Shown: positions 41,116 to 52,908 of the stretch, in pieces
Numbering within the stretch: position 1 is the first letter of the stretch
Layout: each line of letters begins with the position of its first letter
Assembly (NCBI GenBank): GCA_013140715.1
Contig: JABFSG010000063.1
Location: forward strand, 1 to 55,908
Reading direction: 5' to 3'
DNA: 55,908 nucleotides
DNA from: Nitrospiraceae bacterium
GTDB taxonomy: Bacteria; Nitrospirota; Nitrospiria; Nitrospirales; Nitrospiraceae
Position numbers and translations under genes: made by a program
The notes under the pieces: generated by a model
What the model saw: only the letters and a program-made list of their open reading frames with translations
Database searches by the model: none
Told to the model about the DNA's origin: nothing

Positions 41116-42552
41116 CTATCGAACGGATAGCGTGGCAGACTTGCCGGCGCGCAGATACTGATCGATCCCCGCCGCCATCTTGCGGCCTTCGGCAATGGCC
41201 CAGACGATGAGGGAGGCGCCACGTTTGGTGTCGCCGCCGGCAAAGACGCCGTCGAGGTTGGTCATGAACTGCTCGTCTACCGACACCGCACCGCGCTGAT
41301 CGTACTTGACGCCGAGACTGTCGAGCAGACCGGTCTTCACGGGGCCGGTGAACCCCATGGCAAGCAGCACCAGATCCGCATCCATTTCGAAATCGCTGTT
41401 TGGGATTGCCGTGAACTTGCCCTTCTCGAACTTCACCCGATTGCCATGAAGCTTCGTCACCTGGCCATTGTGGCCGGTGAACTTCGTGGTTGAAATACTC
41501 CACTGCCGGTCACAACCTTCTTCATGCGCATGCGAGGTACGGAGCTGCATGGGCCAGAGCGGCCAGGGTGTCGAGCCGGCGCGTTGCGGCGACGGCTCCG
41601 GCAAGAGTTCAAACTGATGCGCTTCGATGCAGCCCTGGCGATGAGCCGTGCCTAGACAGTCCGAACCGGTATCGCCGCCGCCGATGATGACGACGCGCTT
41701 GCCCTTGGCCGTAATCGGTTCGTCCGTAACCGTCTCGCCGGCGTTCCGTTTGTTCTGCTGGGTCAGATAGTCCATCGCGAGATGGATGCCCTTGAGTTCT
41801 CGGCCTGGAATCGGCAGCTCACGCGCCTGCTCCGCGCCCAGGGTCAGGCCAACCGCATCGAACTGCTGCCGCAACTGTTCACCTGTGAGGTCTTTTCCAA
41901 TAGAGACGCCGGTCCTGAACTCCACCCCTTCAGCCTTCATCTGTTCCAACCGACGGTCGATGACCCATTTCTCCATTTTAAAATCCGGGATGCCATAACG
42001 CAGTAGGCCGCCGATGCGATCGGACTTCTCAAAGAGCGTGACACTGTGACCGGCGCGCGCCAATTGTTGCGCTGCCGCCATACCGGCCGGACCTGAACCG
42101 ACAATGGCTACCGTCTTGCCCGTCTTCACTGCCGACAACGCCGGTTCGACCAAGCCCTCGCTGAAGCCACGGTCGATGATATTCCACTCGATGATCCTGA
42201 TAGAGACCGGATCTTCGTTGATGCCGAGCACGCAGGCCCCTTCACAGGGGGCCGGACAGAGCCGGCCGGTAAACTCAGGGAAATTGTTTGTCGTATGAAG
42301 CGCCTTGAGTGCATCTTTCCAACGGCCTCGAGAGGTCAGATCGTTCCAGTCAGGAATCAGGTTGACGACCGGACAGCCGGTGTTGCCCTGACAGAAGGGG
42401 ACGCCGCAGTCCATGCAGCGAGCACCTTGCGTCTTGAGCTTCTCCTCGGAGATGGGTTCATACATCTCCTTCCAATCGAGCACACGAAGCTCGACCGGCT
42501 TCCGCTTCGGCCCCTCACGGGCGTATTTCATGAAACCTTTGGGATCACCCAT
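41116..42552 (-). CDS. gltD: Glutamate synthase small subunit
   Basis: 478 residues. It takes electrons from NADPH through FAD and two 4Fe-4S clusters to the large subunit. N-terminal Cys clusters: ARCMDCGVPFC, GCPVVN, LCPAPCEGAC. FAD motif VAIVGSGPAGMAAAQ and NADPH motif VVIIGGGDTGSDCLG. C-terminal GVFAGGDTKRGASLIVWAI is the conserved FAD-binding end. The ATG at 42552 is preceded by an inverted repeat and lies 79 bases after the gltB stop. Confidence 0.95.
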   Translation of the reverse strand: MGDPKGFMKYAREGPKRKPVELRVLDWKEMYEPISEEKLKTQGARCMDCGVPFCQGNTGCPVVNLIPDWNDLTSRGRWKDALKALHTTNNFPEFTGRLCPAPCEGACVLGINEDPVSIRIIEWNIIDRGFSEGLVEPALSAVKTGKTVAIVGSGPAGMAAAQQLARAGHSVTLFEKSDRIGGLLRYGIPDFKMEKWVIDRRLEQMKAEGVEFRTGVSIGKDLTGEQLRQQFDAVGLTLGAEQARELPIPGRELKGIHLAMDYLTQQNKRNAGETVTDEPITAKGKRVVIIGGGDTGSDCLGTAHRQGCIEAHQFELLPEPSPQRAGSTPWPLWPMQLRTSHAHEEGCDRQWSISTTKFTGHNGQVTKLHGNRVKFEKGKFTAIPNSDFEMDADLVLLAMGFTGPVKTGLLDSLGVKYDQRGAVSVDEQFMTNLDGVFAGGDTKRGASLIVWAIAEGRKMAAGIDQYLRAGKSATLSVR

Positions 42553-42571
42553 CTCTTCAACTCTTCAGGTT

Positions 42572-42628
42572 GAGGTTAAGGCCAAGGTTGAGTCGAAATC
42601 CTTCTTGCTTAGCCTCAACCTTAACCTC
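42572..42628. repeat. Inverted repeats between gltB and gltD
   Basis: GAGGTTAAGG (42572-42581) pairs with CCTTAACCTC (42619-42628), and AAGGTTGAG (42584-42592) with CTCAACCTT (42614-42622); the two pairings overlap. In the gltBD message this could adjust the ratio of the subunits or stabilise RNA ends. Confidence 0.55.
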
Positions 42629-42631
42629 GTC

Positions 42632-45600
42632 CTACTTCTTTGCAATCGCTTTCTTCTTCCGTTCTTCCAGCACGCGCTTGTAGTCCACGGGCATGATTTT
42701 CTCAAACTTCGGCAGCATCGACTCCCAGCTGTCGAGGATACGCTTCGCGTTCCGGCTGCCGGTTTGCACGAAATGTGACGTAATCATCTGGTGCAACGTC
42801 TTCTTATCATCCGCAGTTTTGACCTTTTCCAATTCCACCATGCCGAGGTTGCAACGGGACTGGAACTGGTCGAACTCGTTCAACACAAAGGCCACACCGC
42901 CCGACATGCCTGCCGCGAAGTTTCGTCCCGTCTGGCCCAACACGACGACCACCCCGCCGGTCATGTACTCGCAACCATGATCGCCGATCCCTTCGACCAC
43001 CGCCCTGACACCGCTGTTCCGCACTGCAAACCGCTCACCCGCCATCCCATAAAAATAGGCCTCGCCTTGTGTCGCGCCATAGAGCGACGTGTTGCCGATC
43101 AAAATCGTCTCCTCCGGTGCATAGATGGCCTGCTTCGGAGGAAAGACAACGATCTTCCCGCCGGACAATCCCTTGCCTAGATAATCGTTCGACTCCCCTT
43201 CGAGAATGAGCGTAATGCCATGCGAGAGGAATGCGCCGAACGATTGCCCGGCGGACCCGGAAAACTTGATCGTAATGGTGTCATCCGGCAACCCTTCAAG
43301 CCCATACTGCTTCGCCACCCGGCTGGATAACATTGTCCCCACGGTGCGATTCACGTTTCGAATGGGCAGATCTAGGGAGACCTTCTCCTTCTTTTCCAAT
43401 GCCGGCTTGCAGAGATCGATGAGTTTGTTATCGAGTACGCCTGCAAGACCGTGATCCTGCTTCTGCACACAGTAGCGGGGAACTTCCGGACTCACGTTCG
43501 GCGCTTGCAAGAGCGGGGTCAGATCCAGCCCCTTAGCCTTCCAGTGGTCGACGGCCTTGTGGACTTTCAATTTATCCACCCGTCCGACCATTTCATTGAT
43601 GGTCCGGAAACCCAATTTAGCCATGATCTGCCGCAGTTCTTCCGCAACGAAGAAAAAGAAATTCACGATATGTTCCGGTTGTCCGGCAAACTTCTTCCGC
43701 AAAGCCGGGTCCTGCGTCGCAATGCCGACGGGGCAGGTATTGAGATGGCATTTCCGCATCATAATGCAGCCCTCGACGATCAGGGGCGCGGTTGCAAATC
43801 CAAACTCCTCGGCGCCCAACAGGGTGGCGATCGCCACATCGCGCCCGGTTTTCATTTGCCCGTCGGTTTCCACCCGGATCCGCCCTCGCAGATCGTTGAG
43901 CACGAGGGTCTGATGCGTCTCAGCCAAACCCAATTCCCACGGCACTCCCGCATACTTGATGGACGAGAGTGGAGAGGCGCCGGTGCCGCCTGAGTCGCCG
44001 CTGATGAGCACCTTGTCCGCATGGGCCTTGGCCACGCCGGCCGCAATCGTGCCGACACCCACTTCCGACACCAGCTTCACCGACACAGCCGCGTCCGGAT
44101 TGGAATTTTTCAAATCGAAAATGAGCTGCGCCAGATCTTCGATGGAATAGATGTCGTGATGCGGCGGAGGCGAAATGAGCTGCACGCCCGGCATCGAATA
44201 GCGGAGCCTCGCGATGTTCTCATCGACCTTGTGCCCCGGCAACTGCCCGCCTTCGCCCGGCTTGGCCCCCTGCGCCATCTTGATCTGCAGTTCTTTCGCA
44301 TTCACCAAGTAGTGGCTGGTCACGCCGAATCGGGCCGAAGCCACCTGTTTGATATAACTGTTCTTCGAATCGCCGTTGGGCAAAGGTGTGAACCGCTCGG
44401 AGTCCTCTCCCCCTTCGCCGGTGTTACTCTTGGCGCCGAGGCGGTTCATGGCAATGGCCATCGTCTCATGCGCTTCCTTGCTGATCGAACCGAAGGACAT
44501 GGCGCCCGTTGTGAATCGCTTGACGATCTCCTTCGCCGATTCCACTTCCTCGACGGGGATGGGCTCCGGCAGAAACTTGAATTCGAGCAGCCCGCGCAAA
44601 TTTGATCGCCGCCGACTCTCATCGTTCACGAGCTGGGAAAATTCGGCGAAGGTCTTCGGATCGTTGGCCCTCGTCGCATGCTGCAGTTTATAGATCGTGT
44701 CGGGATTCCAATTGTGGTGCTCACCCTGGATGCGATAGTGGATCTCCCCGCCGAAATCGAGCTGCCTGATCGGTGTCGGTTCATAGGCAACACGGTGACG
44801 CCGGAGCGTCTCTTCGCCGAGTTCGCGGATGCCGACCCCCTCCACACGCGACGGCGTGCCGGTGAAGTAGCGGCCAATGAGTTCGTGATTCAATCCGATG
44901 GCCTCGAAGATCTGCGCGCCGCAATAGGATTGCACAGTCGAGATACCCATCTTCGAGAAGATCTTGAGCAGCCCCTTATTGATCGCTTTAATGTACTTGC
45001 CTTCCGCAGTCTGCGCATCCAACCCTTCAGGGAAATAACCCTCGCGCTCCAAGTCCACGATCGACTCGAAGACGAGATACGGATTCACGGTGCCGGCTCC
45101 ATAGCCGATCAAACAGGCGAAATGGTGCACGTCGCGCGGCTCGCCGGTCTCCACAATAAGGCCGGCTTCGGTCCTCGTGCATTCGCGAACAAGATGATGG
45201 TGAACCGATGCGATGCCAAGGAGACTCGGAATCGGCGCCCATTCTTCGTTGATACCGCGATCGCTCAAGATCAAGAACTTGTAGCCCTCTTTTATCGCCT
45301 GGGACGCCTGTCGACAGAGATCGTCGACTGCCGCTCCGAGCCCCTCAGGCCCCTCGGCCACCCTAAAGAGCATCTTGAGCGTCTTACTCTTAAAATGCGG
45401 ATCCGCGATCTCACGGATCTTCTGGAGTTCGGCATTGGTCAGAATCGGCTGTTTGACCCTGATGCGCCTGCAGGACTCCGGATTCTCATCCATCAGATTC
45501 GGCTTGGGTCCGATGCTGGTTGTGAGCGACATCACCAATTCTTCACGGATCGGATCGATCGGCGGATTGGTCACCTGGGCGAACATCTGCTTAAAGTATT

Positions 45601-47149
45601 TGAAGAGCAGCTGTGGCCGATCGGAGAGTACGGCCAAGGGCGTGTCCGTCCCCATTGAAGAGGTCGTTTCTTGCCCCTCCACCACCATGGGTGTGACAAC
45701 CATCTTCAACTCTTCCACCGTGTAGCTAAATGCCAGTTGACGCTGGCGCAACGTCGGATGATCCGGCTGCGGCACATTGCTGGGATCGGGCAGTTCGTCG
45801 AGCGAAATCCGATATTGGGTGACCCAGGACCGATAGGGTTTGCGGCTCACGATCTCAGCCTTCACTTCCTCGTCATCGATAATGCGCCCTTGCACGGTAT
45901 CGACCAGGAACATCCGGCCCGGCATGAGACGCCCCTTCTGCCTGATCTTTTTGGCATCCATTGGCAACACACCGGCTTCCGAGGACAAAATCACGAGACC
46001 ATCCGTCGTCACTTGGTAGCGGCAGGGACGCAGTCCGTTGCGATCGAGCGTCGCGCCGATGAGCTTACCGTCGGTAAAACAGACCGCCGCAGGACCGTCC
46101 CAGGGTTCCTGCATCGCCGCATGGTATTCATAGAACCCCCGACGATCGAGATCCATTTGCGGATTCGCGACCCAGGGTTCGGGAATCAACATCATCATCA
46201 CGTGCGGGAGAGACCGGCCTCCCATCGTCAAAAATTCCACTGCGTTGTCCAGACAGGCGGAGTCGCTCTGCTGCTCGGACACGACCGGAAAAAGTTTCGC
46301 CAGATCCTGGCCGAACAGGTCGGAGTTGAGCCGGCCCTGCCGGGCGCGCATCCAATTCACATTGCCCTTGAGCGTATTGATCTCGCCGTTATGGCAAATG
46401 TAGCGGTAGGGATGGGCCAGCGGCCAGGTGGGAAACGTATTTGTGCTGAAGCGGGAATGGACGAGAGCGAGCGCGCTCGTCAGCCGCTCATCTTTCAAGT
46501 CCTGGTAGTACGCCGACATCTGCTCCGGAAGCAACAGCCCCTTGTAGACGATCGTGCTTGCCGACAGGCTTGAAATATAGAAGTAGTCGCGCCCCTGAAT
46601 GGCCGATTCGCGAATGGCTGTTTCCACTCGTTTGCGAATGACATAGAGCTTGCGCTCGAACTGCCCTTCATTGAGCACATCCCGCGCAATGAACACCTGC
46701 CGCATAAAGGGCTCGGTACTGCGCGCCACGACACCGATCGCATCGCTCTTGACCGGCACATCGCGCCAACCGAGGAGCCGAGCGCCTTCCTCGCCGATAA
46801 TTCTGGCGAAGAGCGCTTCACACTGTTGTCGCGCATCGGCATGGGACGGAAGAAAGACCATCCCAACGCCATACTCTCCGGCATTGGGCAAGGAGACTCC
46901 AACATCGCCGGCCGCACGTTTGAGAAATTCATGCGGTACTTGAAGCAAGATGCCGGCGCCGTCTCCCGTGCAGGAGTCACAGCCCTGGGCCCCACGGTGA
47001 CTCAGGTTCTCAAGAATCTGGAGCCCCTGCTGAACGATCGTATGGGATTTTTGCCCCTTGATGTTGACGACAAAACCGATCCCGCAGGAGTCTTTTTCCT
47101 GTGCAGGGTCGTAAAGGCCTTGCTTGGCTGGAAGCCCTGGGATGCTCAT
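42632..47149 (-). CDS. gltB: Glutamate synthase large subunit
   Basis: 1,505 residues, standard length. It makes two glutamates from glutamine and 2-oxoglutarate. The N-terminal class II amidotransferase domain has its nucleophile Cys in DSCGIGFVV after a short leader (removed at maturation in the family). The central domain and FMN domain ([34 protein letters not shown]) are present, with the 3Fe-4S cluster region [16 protein letters not shown], and the C-terminal beta-helix GXXGXXG repeats ([27 protein letters not shown]). Divergent from the polyprenyl synthase gene. Confidence 0.96.
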   Translation of the reverse strand: MSIPGLPAKQGLYDPAQEKDSCGIGFVVNIKGQKSHTIVQQGLQILENLSHRGAQGCDSCTGDGAGILLQVPHEFLKRAAGDVGVSLPNAGEYGVGMVFLPSHADARQQCEALFARIIGEEGARLLGWRDVPVKSDAIGVVARSTEPFMRQVFIARDVLNEGQFERKLYVIRKRVETAIRESAIQGRDYFYISSLSASTIVYKGLLLPEQMSAYYQDLKDERLTSALALVHSRFSTNTFPTWPLAHPYRYICHNGEINTLKGNVNWMRARQGRLNSDLFGQDLAKLFPVVSEQQSDSACLDNAVEFLTMGGRSLPHVMMMLIPEPWVANPQMDLDRRGFYEYHAAMQEPWDGPAAVCFTDGKLIGATLDRNGLRPCRYQVTTDGLVILSSEAGVLPMDAKKIRQKGRLMPGRMFLVDTVQGRIIDDEEVKAEIVSRKPYRSWVTQYRISLDELPDPSNVPQPDHPTLRQRQLAFSYTVEELKMVVTPMVVEGQETTSSMGTDTPLAVLSDRPQLLFKYFKQMFAQVTNPPIDPIREELVMSLTTSIGPKPNLMDENPESCRRIRVKQPILTNAELQKIREIADPHFKSKTLKMLFRVAEGPEGLGAAVDDLCRQASQAIKEGYKFLILSDRGINEEWAPIPSLLGIASVHHHLVRECTRTEAGLIVETGEPRDVHHFACLIGYGAGTVNPYLVFESIVDLEREGYFPEGLDAQTAEGKYIKAINKGLLKIFSKMGISTVQSYCGAQIFEAIGLNHELIGRYFTGTPSRVEGVGIRELGEETLRRHRVAYEPTPIRQLDFGGEIHYRIQGEHHNWNPDTIYKLQHATRANDPKTFAEFSQLVNDESRRRSNLRGLLEFKFLPEPIPVEEVESAKEIVKRFTTGAMSFGSISKEAHETMAIAMNRLGAKSNTGEGGEDSERFTPLPNGDSKNSYIKQVASARFGVTSHYLVNAKELQIKMAQGAKPGEGGQLPGHKVDENIARLRYSMPGVQLISPPPHHDIYSIEDLAQLIFDLKNSNPDAAVSVKLVSEVGVGTIAAGVAKAHADKVLISGDSGGTGASPLSSIKYAGVPWELGLAETHQTLVLNDLRGRIRVETDGQMKTGRDVAIATLLGAEEFGFATAPLIVEGCIMMRKCHLNTCPVGIATQDPALRKKFAGQPEHIVNFFFFVAEELRQIMAKLGFRTINEMVGRVDKLKVHKAVDHWKAKGLDLTPLLQAPNVSPEVPRYCVQKQDHGLAGVLDNKLIDLCKPALEKKEKVSLDLPIRNVNRTVGTMLSSRVAKQYGLEGLPDDTITIKFSGSAGQSFGAFLSHGITLILEGESNDYLGKGLSGGKIVVFPPKQAIYAPEETILIGNTSLYGATQGEAYFYGMAGERFAVRNSGVRAVVEGIGDHGCEYMTGGVVVVLGQTGRNFAAGMSGGVAFVLNEFDQFQSRCNLGMVELEKVKTADDKKTLHQMITSHFVQTGSRNAKRILDSWESMLPKFEKIMPVDYKRVLEERKKKAIAKK

Positions 47150-47395
47150 TGCTCGTCTCGCATGAAAAATGTAGGCGAGTTTGCTACTGGACGGAGGCTA
47201 CACCAGAGAGGCGGTCGGGATGGATAACCCCGTCACTCACAAGGCGAATTCCGTTCGTATCCGCTTCGCTCACCTTAATAGAAGCACGATTCCTCTGTCA
47301 AGATTACCTGTCAGACAAATAGCCCGAACCACCAGCCCCCCCCAAAGGGGTGACTGGCTTGACTTTGTTTCCTTTTCTGCCCTACCATCCGCCGC

Positions 47396-48400
47396 ATGCC
47401 CCAAAGCCCAATCACCCCTGCGATCAACACCATGGTAGACGTCTGGGAGGCGTACCGTGATGAATTGGAAGGGATGGAGCGCCAAGCTCGGACGAATCTC
47501 GATTCCAGCGTGACGCTTGTCAATACCGTTGCCGCCCACATCCTGAACAGTGGCGGAAAACGAATTCGGCCTTTTCTACTTCTACTTTCTGCCCGTCTCT
47601 GCGGTTATACCGGTCACGATCATTATCAACTCGCCAGCTTGGTAGAATTTATTCATACCGCTTCTCTGCTCCATGATGATGTGGTCGACGACGCCGATAT
47701 CCGGCGAGGCCGACGGACCGCCCGAAAAGTCTGGGGCAACCAAATCAGCATCCTCGTCGGCGACTATCTCTACTCCAAAGCCTTCTGCCAGGTCGTCGAG
47801 TTCCGGAACCACGGGATCAACGAGGTACTCGGCGAAGCCTGCAAGAAGATGGCAGAGGGTGAAGTGCTTCAACTCTATTACAACGGCAACCCCTCGATGC
47901 CGGAATCGGAATACCTCAAGATTGTCGAACACAAAACAGCCGGTTTGATGGCCGCCTCCTGTCGCATGGGCGCCATTCTCGCAGACGCCTCGGATGCCCA
48001 ACAGGATGCGCTGTTCCGATTCGGGCTCCATCTTGGAATCGCCTTCCAAGTGGCCGACGATACGCTCGACTATACGGCCAACGGCGAACACTTGGGCAAG
48101 GCCCTGGGACAAGACCTCCGCGAAGGTAAAGCCACGTTGCCGCTGCTGCATCTGCTGCATCACTGTTCTGAACAGGACCGCCTGATGATCATCGACCGTA
48201 TGGAAACTAGAACCTTGACAGAGGAAGACCTCACTCGGTTCATTCGCTTGATGGAAGAGTTGGGTTCGATTAACTATGCCATGGATCGGGCACGATCCTA
48301 CATTGACGCAGCCCAACGGGATCTCGACCAGTTCGATGATAGTACGGCTAAACGAGCCCTCTCGGTGACTGCCGACTATATGGTTACCCGCGATCGATAA
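47396..48400 (+). CDS. ispB: Polyprenyl (octaprenyl-type) diphosphate synthase
   Basis: 334 residues. It condenses isopentenyl units to a long prenyl diphosphate for quinone side chains, at the membrane face. Both Asp-rich motifs are present: LLHDDVVDDADIRRGR (first) and FQVADDTLDY (second), with GGKRIRPFL near the N-terminus and LREGKATLPLL after. The ATG at 47396 has no clear ribosome site; an ATG at 47432 is a second choice. The chain length cannot be read with confidence. Confidence 0.9.
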   Translation: MPQSPITPAINTMVDVWEAYRDELEGMERQARTNLDSSVTLVNTVAAHILNSGGKRIRPFLLLLSARLCGYTGHDHYQLASLVEFIHTASLLHDDVVDDADIRRGRRTARKVWGNQISILVGDYLYSKAFCQVVEFRNHGINEVLGEACKKMAEGEVLQLYYNGNPSMPESEYLKIVEHKTAGLMAASCRMGAILADASDAQQDALFRFGLHLGIAFQVADDTLDYTANGEHLGKALGQDLREGKATLPLLHLLHHCSEQDRLMIIDRMETRTLTEEDLTRFIRLMEELGSINYAMDRARSYIDAAQRDLDQFDDSTAKRALSVTADYMVTRDR

Positions 48401-48524
48401 CCTTTCTCCCCGCGTGTTTCCAGGGGCCAACCATGGAAACGGCACCGCGCCGGTAGAAAGGGCACCCTTCCTACAGTGGTTACACTAACGCCCTGAACTA
48501 TTTTCACAGAGCAAAGGATTCGTC

Positions 48525-49847
48525 ATGGCCAAGATCATTCCGTTTCACGGGACCTCATTCAATACAGCAGTGGTCGGAGACGTCACTCAGGTCGTCGCGC
48601 CACCCTACGATATCATTGACGCCGCGGGACAACAGGCCCTGCACGACCGCCATCCACAAAACATCATCCGCCTGGAACTCAGCCTCGACCAGCCAGGCGA
48701 TAGCCCCACGAACAATCGCTATACGCGGGCTGGGTCGACACTCCATGAATGGCTCCGAAGCGGAGCCTTGAAACGTGACACGCAGCCAACCATCTACTAC
48801 CACACTATCGACTATCGACCTCCGGCATCGGATCCTCGAGCCCCGATGAAGGTACTCAAGGGATTTCTTACCACCGTCAAACTGGAAGCGCTCGACTCAG
48901 GCCACATCTATCCGCATGAAAATACTCGCGCCGCGGCGAAAACCGATCGCCTGAATTTGCTCGAAGCCTGCCACACGAACTTCAGTCCGATCTGGTCGCT
49001 CTATTCGGATCCCCAGAACATCGTGATCGGACTCCTCGAAGCAGCCGTCAAAGGAAAGCCGGCACGGATCGACTTTACGGATGATGTTGGATTTCGACAA
49101 CAGTTGTGGGCCGTCACAGATCCCGCAATCCTTGCCCAAGCGGTCGAAGCGATGGGCCCCAAGCCACTCTTCATCGCGGATGGCCATCATCGCTATGAAA
49201 CAGCGCTGAACTATCAACGGCTGCGCCGACAGCAGGCCGGCTCACCAGCCGGTTTCCAATCCTACGACGGTGTGCTGATGTTGCTGGCCGCTCTCGAAGA
49301 CCCAGGACTCACCGTCTTGCCGACCCATCGAGTCATTACCACCTCACTCCCTTCCTATGACAAGGTACAAGCCCTCTTCGCCGACCAGTTCGAGCTACAG
49401 AAATTTCCCTTTACCGCTGGAACTCAAACGGCAGTCCGCGCGCAATTCATTGAAGCCTTGCGAACCAACGGCCGTACGGTTCCGATGTTCGGCATGGCAT
49501 TGAAGGGAACAGACTCCTACCTCACGTTAACCCTTAAACCAGCCCATCGCCCGCCGGTAGACGCATCGCCTCGGACGAAGCTGGATGTCTCTCTCCTTCA
49601 GCAGCTCATCGTCACCACACTCTGCCGGACACAGCAGGAACAAGAATCGATTCTCTACACCAAAGACGACCATGAGGCATTGGATTGGGTGGCGCAAGGG
49701 ACCGGAACGGGAGCCTTGCTCCTCAATCCCACTAAAGTCGGCGAAATTCAAGCCGTCGCAACGGCCGGAGAACGTATGCCGCATAAGTCGACATATTTTT
49801 TCCCGAAGCCACTGACTGGATTGGTGATGAACGTCATGGAGGCGTAG
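48525..49847 (+). CDS. DUF1015 family protein
   Basis: 440 residues. Family pattern: VVAPPYDIIDAAGQQALHD, NIIRLELSLDQPGD, YPHENTRAAAKTDRLNLLEA, FIADGHHRYETALNY. The last motif resembles a metal or nucleotide site, but the activity is unknown. Cytosolic, long conserved across many bacteria. Start ATG has AAAGGA upstream. Confidence 0.9.
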   Translation: MAKIIPFHGTSFNTAVVGDVTQVVAPPYDIIDAAGQQALHDRHPQNIIRLELSLDQPGDSPTNNRYTRAGSTLHEWLRSGALKRDTQPTIYYHTIDYRPPASDPRAPMKVLKGFLTTVKLEALDSGHIYPHENTRAAAKTDRLNLLEACHTNFSPIWSLYSDPQNIVIGLLEAAVKGKPARIDFTDDVGFRQQLWAVTDPAILAQAVEAMGPKPLFIADGHHRYETALNYQRLRRQQAGSPAGFQSYDGVLMLLAALEDPGLTVLPTHRVITTSLPSYDKVQALFADQFELQKFPFTAGTQTAVRAQFIEALRTNGRTVPMFGMALKGTDSYLTLTLKPAHRPPVDASPRTKLDVSLLQQLIVTTLCRTQQEQESILYTKDDHEALDWVAQGTGTGALLLNPTKVGEIQAVATAGERMPHKSTYFFPKPLTGLVMNVMEA

Positions 49848-49972
49848 AAGTGAGTGAGTGCGCGAGCGAGCGAGGATGATTCCCTTGCTCGCGGAGCCCC
49901 CACGATGAAACGGTGGTTGCTCGACACGCGCAGTTGGAATCATTTTCACCCTCTCACAAGTGGAGGGACAAG

Positions 49973-51352
49973 GTGAAAGCCAAAATCCTCATCGTCGACG
50001 ACGATCCGGATATTGTCACAATGCTGGAGGATCGCCTGCAGGCCTCCGACTACGGGACCGTGGTCGCACGAGATGGGGTGCAGGCACTAGAACTGATCGA
50101 GCAGGAAACTCCTCACCTCATGTTGCTCGATCTGGACATGCCACGCCTGACAGGCCTTGAGGTCCTCAGAAGACTCCAGAAAATCAGAACAGTCGAAGAT
50201 ATCCCCGTAATCGTCATGACGGCCCATGCCTCGATCGATGCCGCCGTCGAGGCCATGAAAACCGGCGCCTACGATTTTCTAACCAAGCCGCTGGACAAAG
50301 ACCATCTCCTCTTCGTGATCAGCAAAGCCTTGGAAAGAAACACCCTCAAACGGCAGGTCGCCTGCCTCAAGTCTGAGGTCGACAGTCGCTACGCCTCGAT
50401 TGTGGGCATGAGCGCCAAGATCCGTGCAGTGATGGAGTCGGCCCAACGTGCTGCGAAATCCGACGCCAGCGTGTTACTGCTCGGCGAAAGCGGCACGGGC
50501 AAAGAACTCTTCGCCCGTTCTATCCACCAGTGGAGTCCACGTCAGGCCCTGCCTCTGGTGGTTATCAACTGCGTCGCCCTCACAGAAACGTTACTCGAAA
50601 ACGAGCTCTTCGGGCATGAACGCGGCGCGTTCACCGGCGCGGACCGCCTGCAAAAGGGCAAACTGGAAATGGCGGATGGAGGCACGATCTTCCTGGACGA
50701 AATCGGCGACATGCCGCTCCCGCTGCAAGCCAAGCTACTGCGCGTGCTCCAGGACAGAGAGTTTCATCGAGTCGGCGGGACACGCCTCGTATCGATCAAT
50801 ATACGGATCATTGCAGCCACCAACAAGGACCTCCGGCAGGCTGTGAAATCCGGTGAGTTTCGCGAGGATCTCTTTTTCCGTCTGAACGTCATCAGCCTCA
50901 CCCTACCCCCGCTCAGAGAACGGCCGGATGACCTCCCCGCTCTGGCCAAGTTTTTTTTGAACCGGCATGCCAGAGAAGCAAAACGCCCAGGCATGATGTT
51001 CAGCCCCGCTGCCATGGAAGCCATGAGCCGGTACCGTTGGCCGGGAAATATTCGCGAGTTGGAAAATGTTGTCGCACGATCTGTTGTCCTGAACCAGTCG
51101 GACACCATCGAACCGGACATGCTATCGCTGGATGATACGGGCCATACCTCGCAGGGCGAACGTCTCCCCTATCTCTTACTCCCGTACCACGAATCGATGA
51201 AAGAACATACGCGCACCCTCATTTTTCACGCCCTCCGCGAAGAATGCGGCAACCAGACAAAAGCCGCCGCCAGACTCGGCTTACAGCGAACCTACCTCGC
51301 CCGCCTGATTAAACAGTACGACATTGCATCAGATCAAAGCATGCCACCCTGA
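49973..51352 (+). CDS. Sigma-54 response regulator, third copy in the window
   Basis: 459 residues from the GTG at 49973 (GGAGGG five bases upstream); an ATG-like start further up has no support. Receiver: [12 protein letters not shown] with acceptor Asp53 (MLLDLDMP). AAA+: [51 protein letters not shown]. Fis-type helix-turn-helix: [20 protein letters not shown]. No kinase lies next to it. Different in sequence from the other two, so not a recent duplicate. Confidence 0.93.
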   Translation: MKAKILIVDDDPDIVTMLEDRLQASDYGTVVARDGVQALELIEQETPHLMLLDLDMPRLTGLEVLRRLQKIRTVEDIPVIVMTAHASIDAAVEAMKTGAYDFLTKPLDKDHLLFVISKALERNTLKRQVACLKSEVDSRYASIVGMSAKIRAVMESAQRAAKSDASVLLLGESGTGKELFARSIHQWSPRQALPLVVINCVALTETLLENELFGHERGAFTGADRLQKGKLEMADGGTIFLDEIGDMPLPLQAKLLRVLQDREFHRVGGTRLVSINIRIIAATNKDLRQAVKSGEFREDLFFRLNVISLTLPPLRERPDDLPALAKFFLNRHAREAKRPGMMFSPAAMEAMSRYRWPGNIRELENVVARSVVLNQSDTIEPDMLSLDDTGHTSQGERLPYLLLPYHESMKEHTRTLIFHALREECGNQTKAAARLGLQRTYLARLIKQYDIASDQSMPP

Positions 51353-51488
51353 ATCTCTCCAAAGGCCGCTTCCCGTTCCATTGGGACCTTCGGTGCGACT
51401 TTCCACAATTCAAAACGCTCAACGTTCTGTTTGTCGGCTGACTCGACTGTGCTGATTGCAGGCAGGTTGTAGATGGGGCAACCAGGCC

Positions 51489-51635
51489 TTAGTTTGGTTT
51501 ATCCGGTCTACTTCGTTGTTTGAACCAACTACGCCAGATAAATACGAACACTACAGACCCAAAAGCGGCTAGACAGAGAAGAGCGATCAAGTATGCCAGA
51601 TCGATCAGTTGATCGCTGTTAGCGAAAGCTTCCAT
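51489..51635 (-). CDS. Small single-helix membrane protein
   Basis: 48 residues: MEAFANSDQLIDLAYLIALL begins it, then one strong membrane helix and a basic end (FKQRSRPDKPN). Its ATG lies 8 bases after the stop of the coiled-coil gene, so they are probably co-transcribed. No ribosome site is evident. The C-terminal codons overlap a T/G-rich repeat (TTTGGTTTATCCGGTCT). Confidence 0.5.
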   Translation of the reverse strand: MEAFANSDQLIDLAYLIALLCLAAFGSVVFVFIWRSWFKQRSRPDKPN

Positions 51636-51642
51636 GATGCTG

Positions 51643-52329
51643 CTAGGTAAAGATCGATTGCCAGAAGGAAATGATCCATCCCTTAATCGTGGACAACCAA
51701 TCATTTTCGACTGGTTCGGCAGGTTGGCTGTTCACCGGCGGAGGATTCCGGTTGGCTGTGGTCGGATTTACGGATGCTGCCGGTGCCGTCACTGCCGGTT
51801 TGGGGACAGAATCTGCTTGGCCAGCCACCTGCGCTGGCGGGGCAGTGGATGCCGCAGTTTGTTCGTTGATCGGTGCGACCGACGAAGGAGACTGCGATGC
51901 ACTAAATCCGTTTGCCTCGCCCAGTTTGGACTTATAGGTTTCAACGACCGATTGCAACGCAGGTCGCTCTTCGTTCGCACGCTGAAGGGCATACCGCAGC
52001 CTGTTCTGTTGGGCGGTCAGCTGGCCGATTGTCCAGCTAAGCTTGCTCAGCCGTTCCTGGGAGGCGGCACGCTCGATTTTCATCTTCTGCTTGGCTAGCT
52101 GGAGCGCCGACGAGGCGGCCTCTACGCGCTGTGCAAGATCGTTCTTGAGCTCTTGGAGTTCGTTGATTTGTTCCGTAAGCGTCTGAGATTGGCTTCTGGC
52201 GCTGTCGAGCTCGGCTCTAGTTGCTGCGAGATCAGCGACAGCTTCGCCGTAGGTGCTCCGCATGACACAGGCTCCGGTGGTAAGAGCCATGAGACACAGC
52301 ATCCCGGCTGTGGCGGTGTGGATCTTCAT
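51643..52329 (-). CDS. Exported coiled-coil protein with Pro/Ala linker
   Basis: 228 residues from the ATG at 52329 (GAGG six bases before). N-terminal signal (MLCLMALTTGACVMRSTY) with a weak lipobox ending in Cys. A long coiled coil follows (DLAATRAELDSARSQSQTLT, LQELKNDLAQRVEAASSALQ), then a Ser/Pro/Ala-rich linker and an aromatic C-terminal helix (WLSTIKGWIISFWQSIFT) that could bind a membrane. It resembles cell-envelope spacers; role unknown. Confidence 0.65.
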   Translation of the reverse strand: MKIHTATAGMLCLMALTTGACVMRSTYGEAVADLAATRAELDSARSQSQTLTEQINELQELKNDLAQRVEAASSALQLAKQKMKIERAASQERLSKLSWTIGQLTAQQNRLRYALQRANEERPALQSVVETYKSKLGEANGFSASQSPSSVAPINEQTAASTAPPAQVAGQADSVPKPAVTAPAASVNPTTANRNPPPVNSQPAEPVENDWLSTIKGWIISFWQSIFT

Positions 52330-52908
52330 GCCTTGCCTCATTGGTTGGTTCTCGCATGACGGCCCGGAGAGCTGCATCCCTCTGGCGCGGACGTCTTGTC
52401 GCCGCGAAGGATACCCTTTTTGCGGCAGGAAATCACCCCGGTTTATTTATTTGTTTGATTAGGGGGACAAGATACCCATCTACCAGATTTATCTACTTAT
52501 TTTGCTCATCGACTCAGAAAATTCCAAGACCCGAAATATGCCCAATGGCCAAGAATGAACAAAACTACCTGGGGAAGGGCACGCTACCTGCCTGGAAACA
52601 GGAACCTGATCAGCCTGGCATGACCTTCATGGCGATGTTCGCTATAGCAGACCCCAGTGTGATAGAGTACCTGAATAGGCTGAACGATGGGGCACTCCTA
52701 ATCAACGCGCTCCATTCCGTGCTGATAACAGCCCCACGGGATCGTCTCTGTGGCCGCCGCTGTTCTTCCGGCAATGAATGCCGATTCATTTCGTTTTTAA
52801 CGGGAGGCCATGCATCAAGCAAGGGCATTGCGGCATCTCCACAACGGCTGGGTAGGCGACGGAATCAGACAGTACTTTTCACTCCACATTGGATTACAGG
52901 GAGAGACC
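52330..52908. other. Gene-poor stretch
   Basis: About 580 bases. T/G-rich repeat traces occur at about 52437-52500. A doubtful gene (52545-52976) covers the rest. Nothing else is recognisable. Confidence 0.4.

Noticed and set aside
45671-46573. 300-codon plus-strand frame
   Set aside because: It lies wholly on the opposite strand of gltB and has no domain or start support.
48474-48490. Second operator of the XRE-S24 repressor (GTGGTTACAC)
   Set aside because: Only one half-site is present; the other arm does not match.
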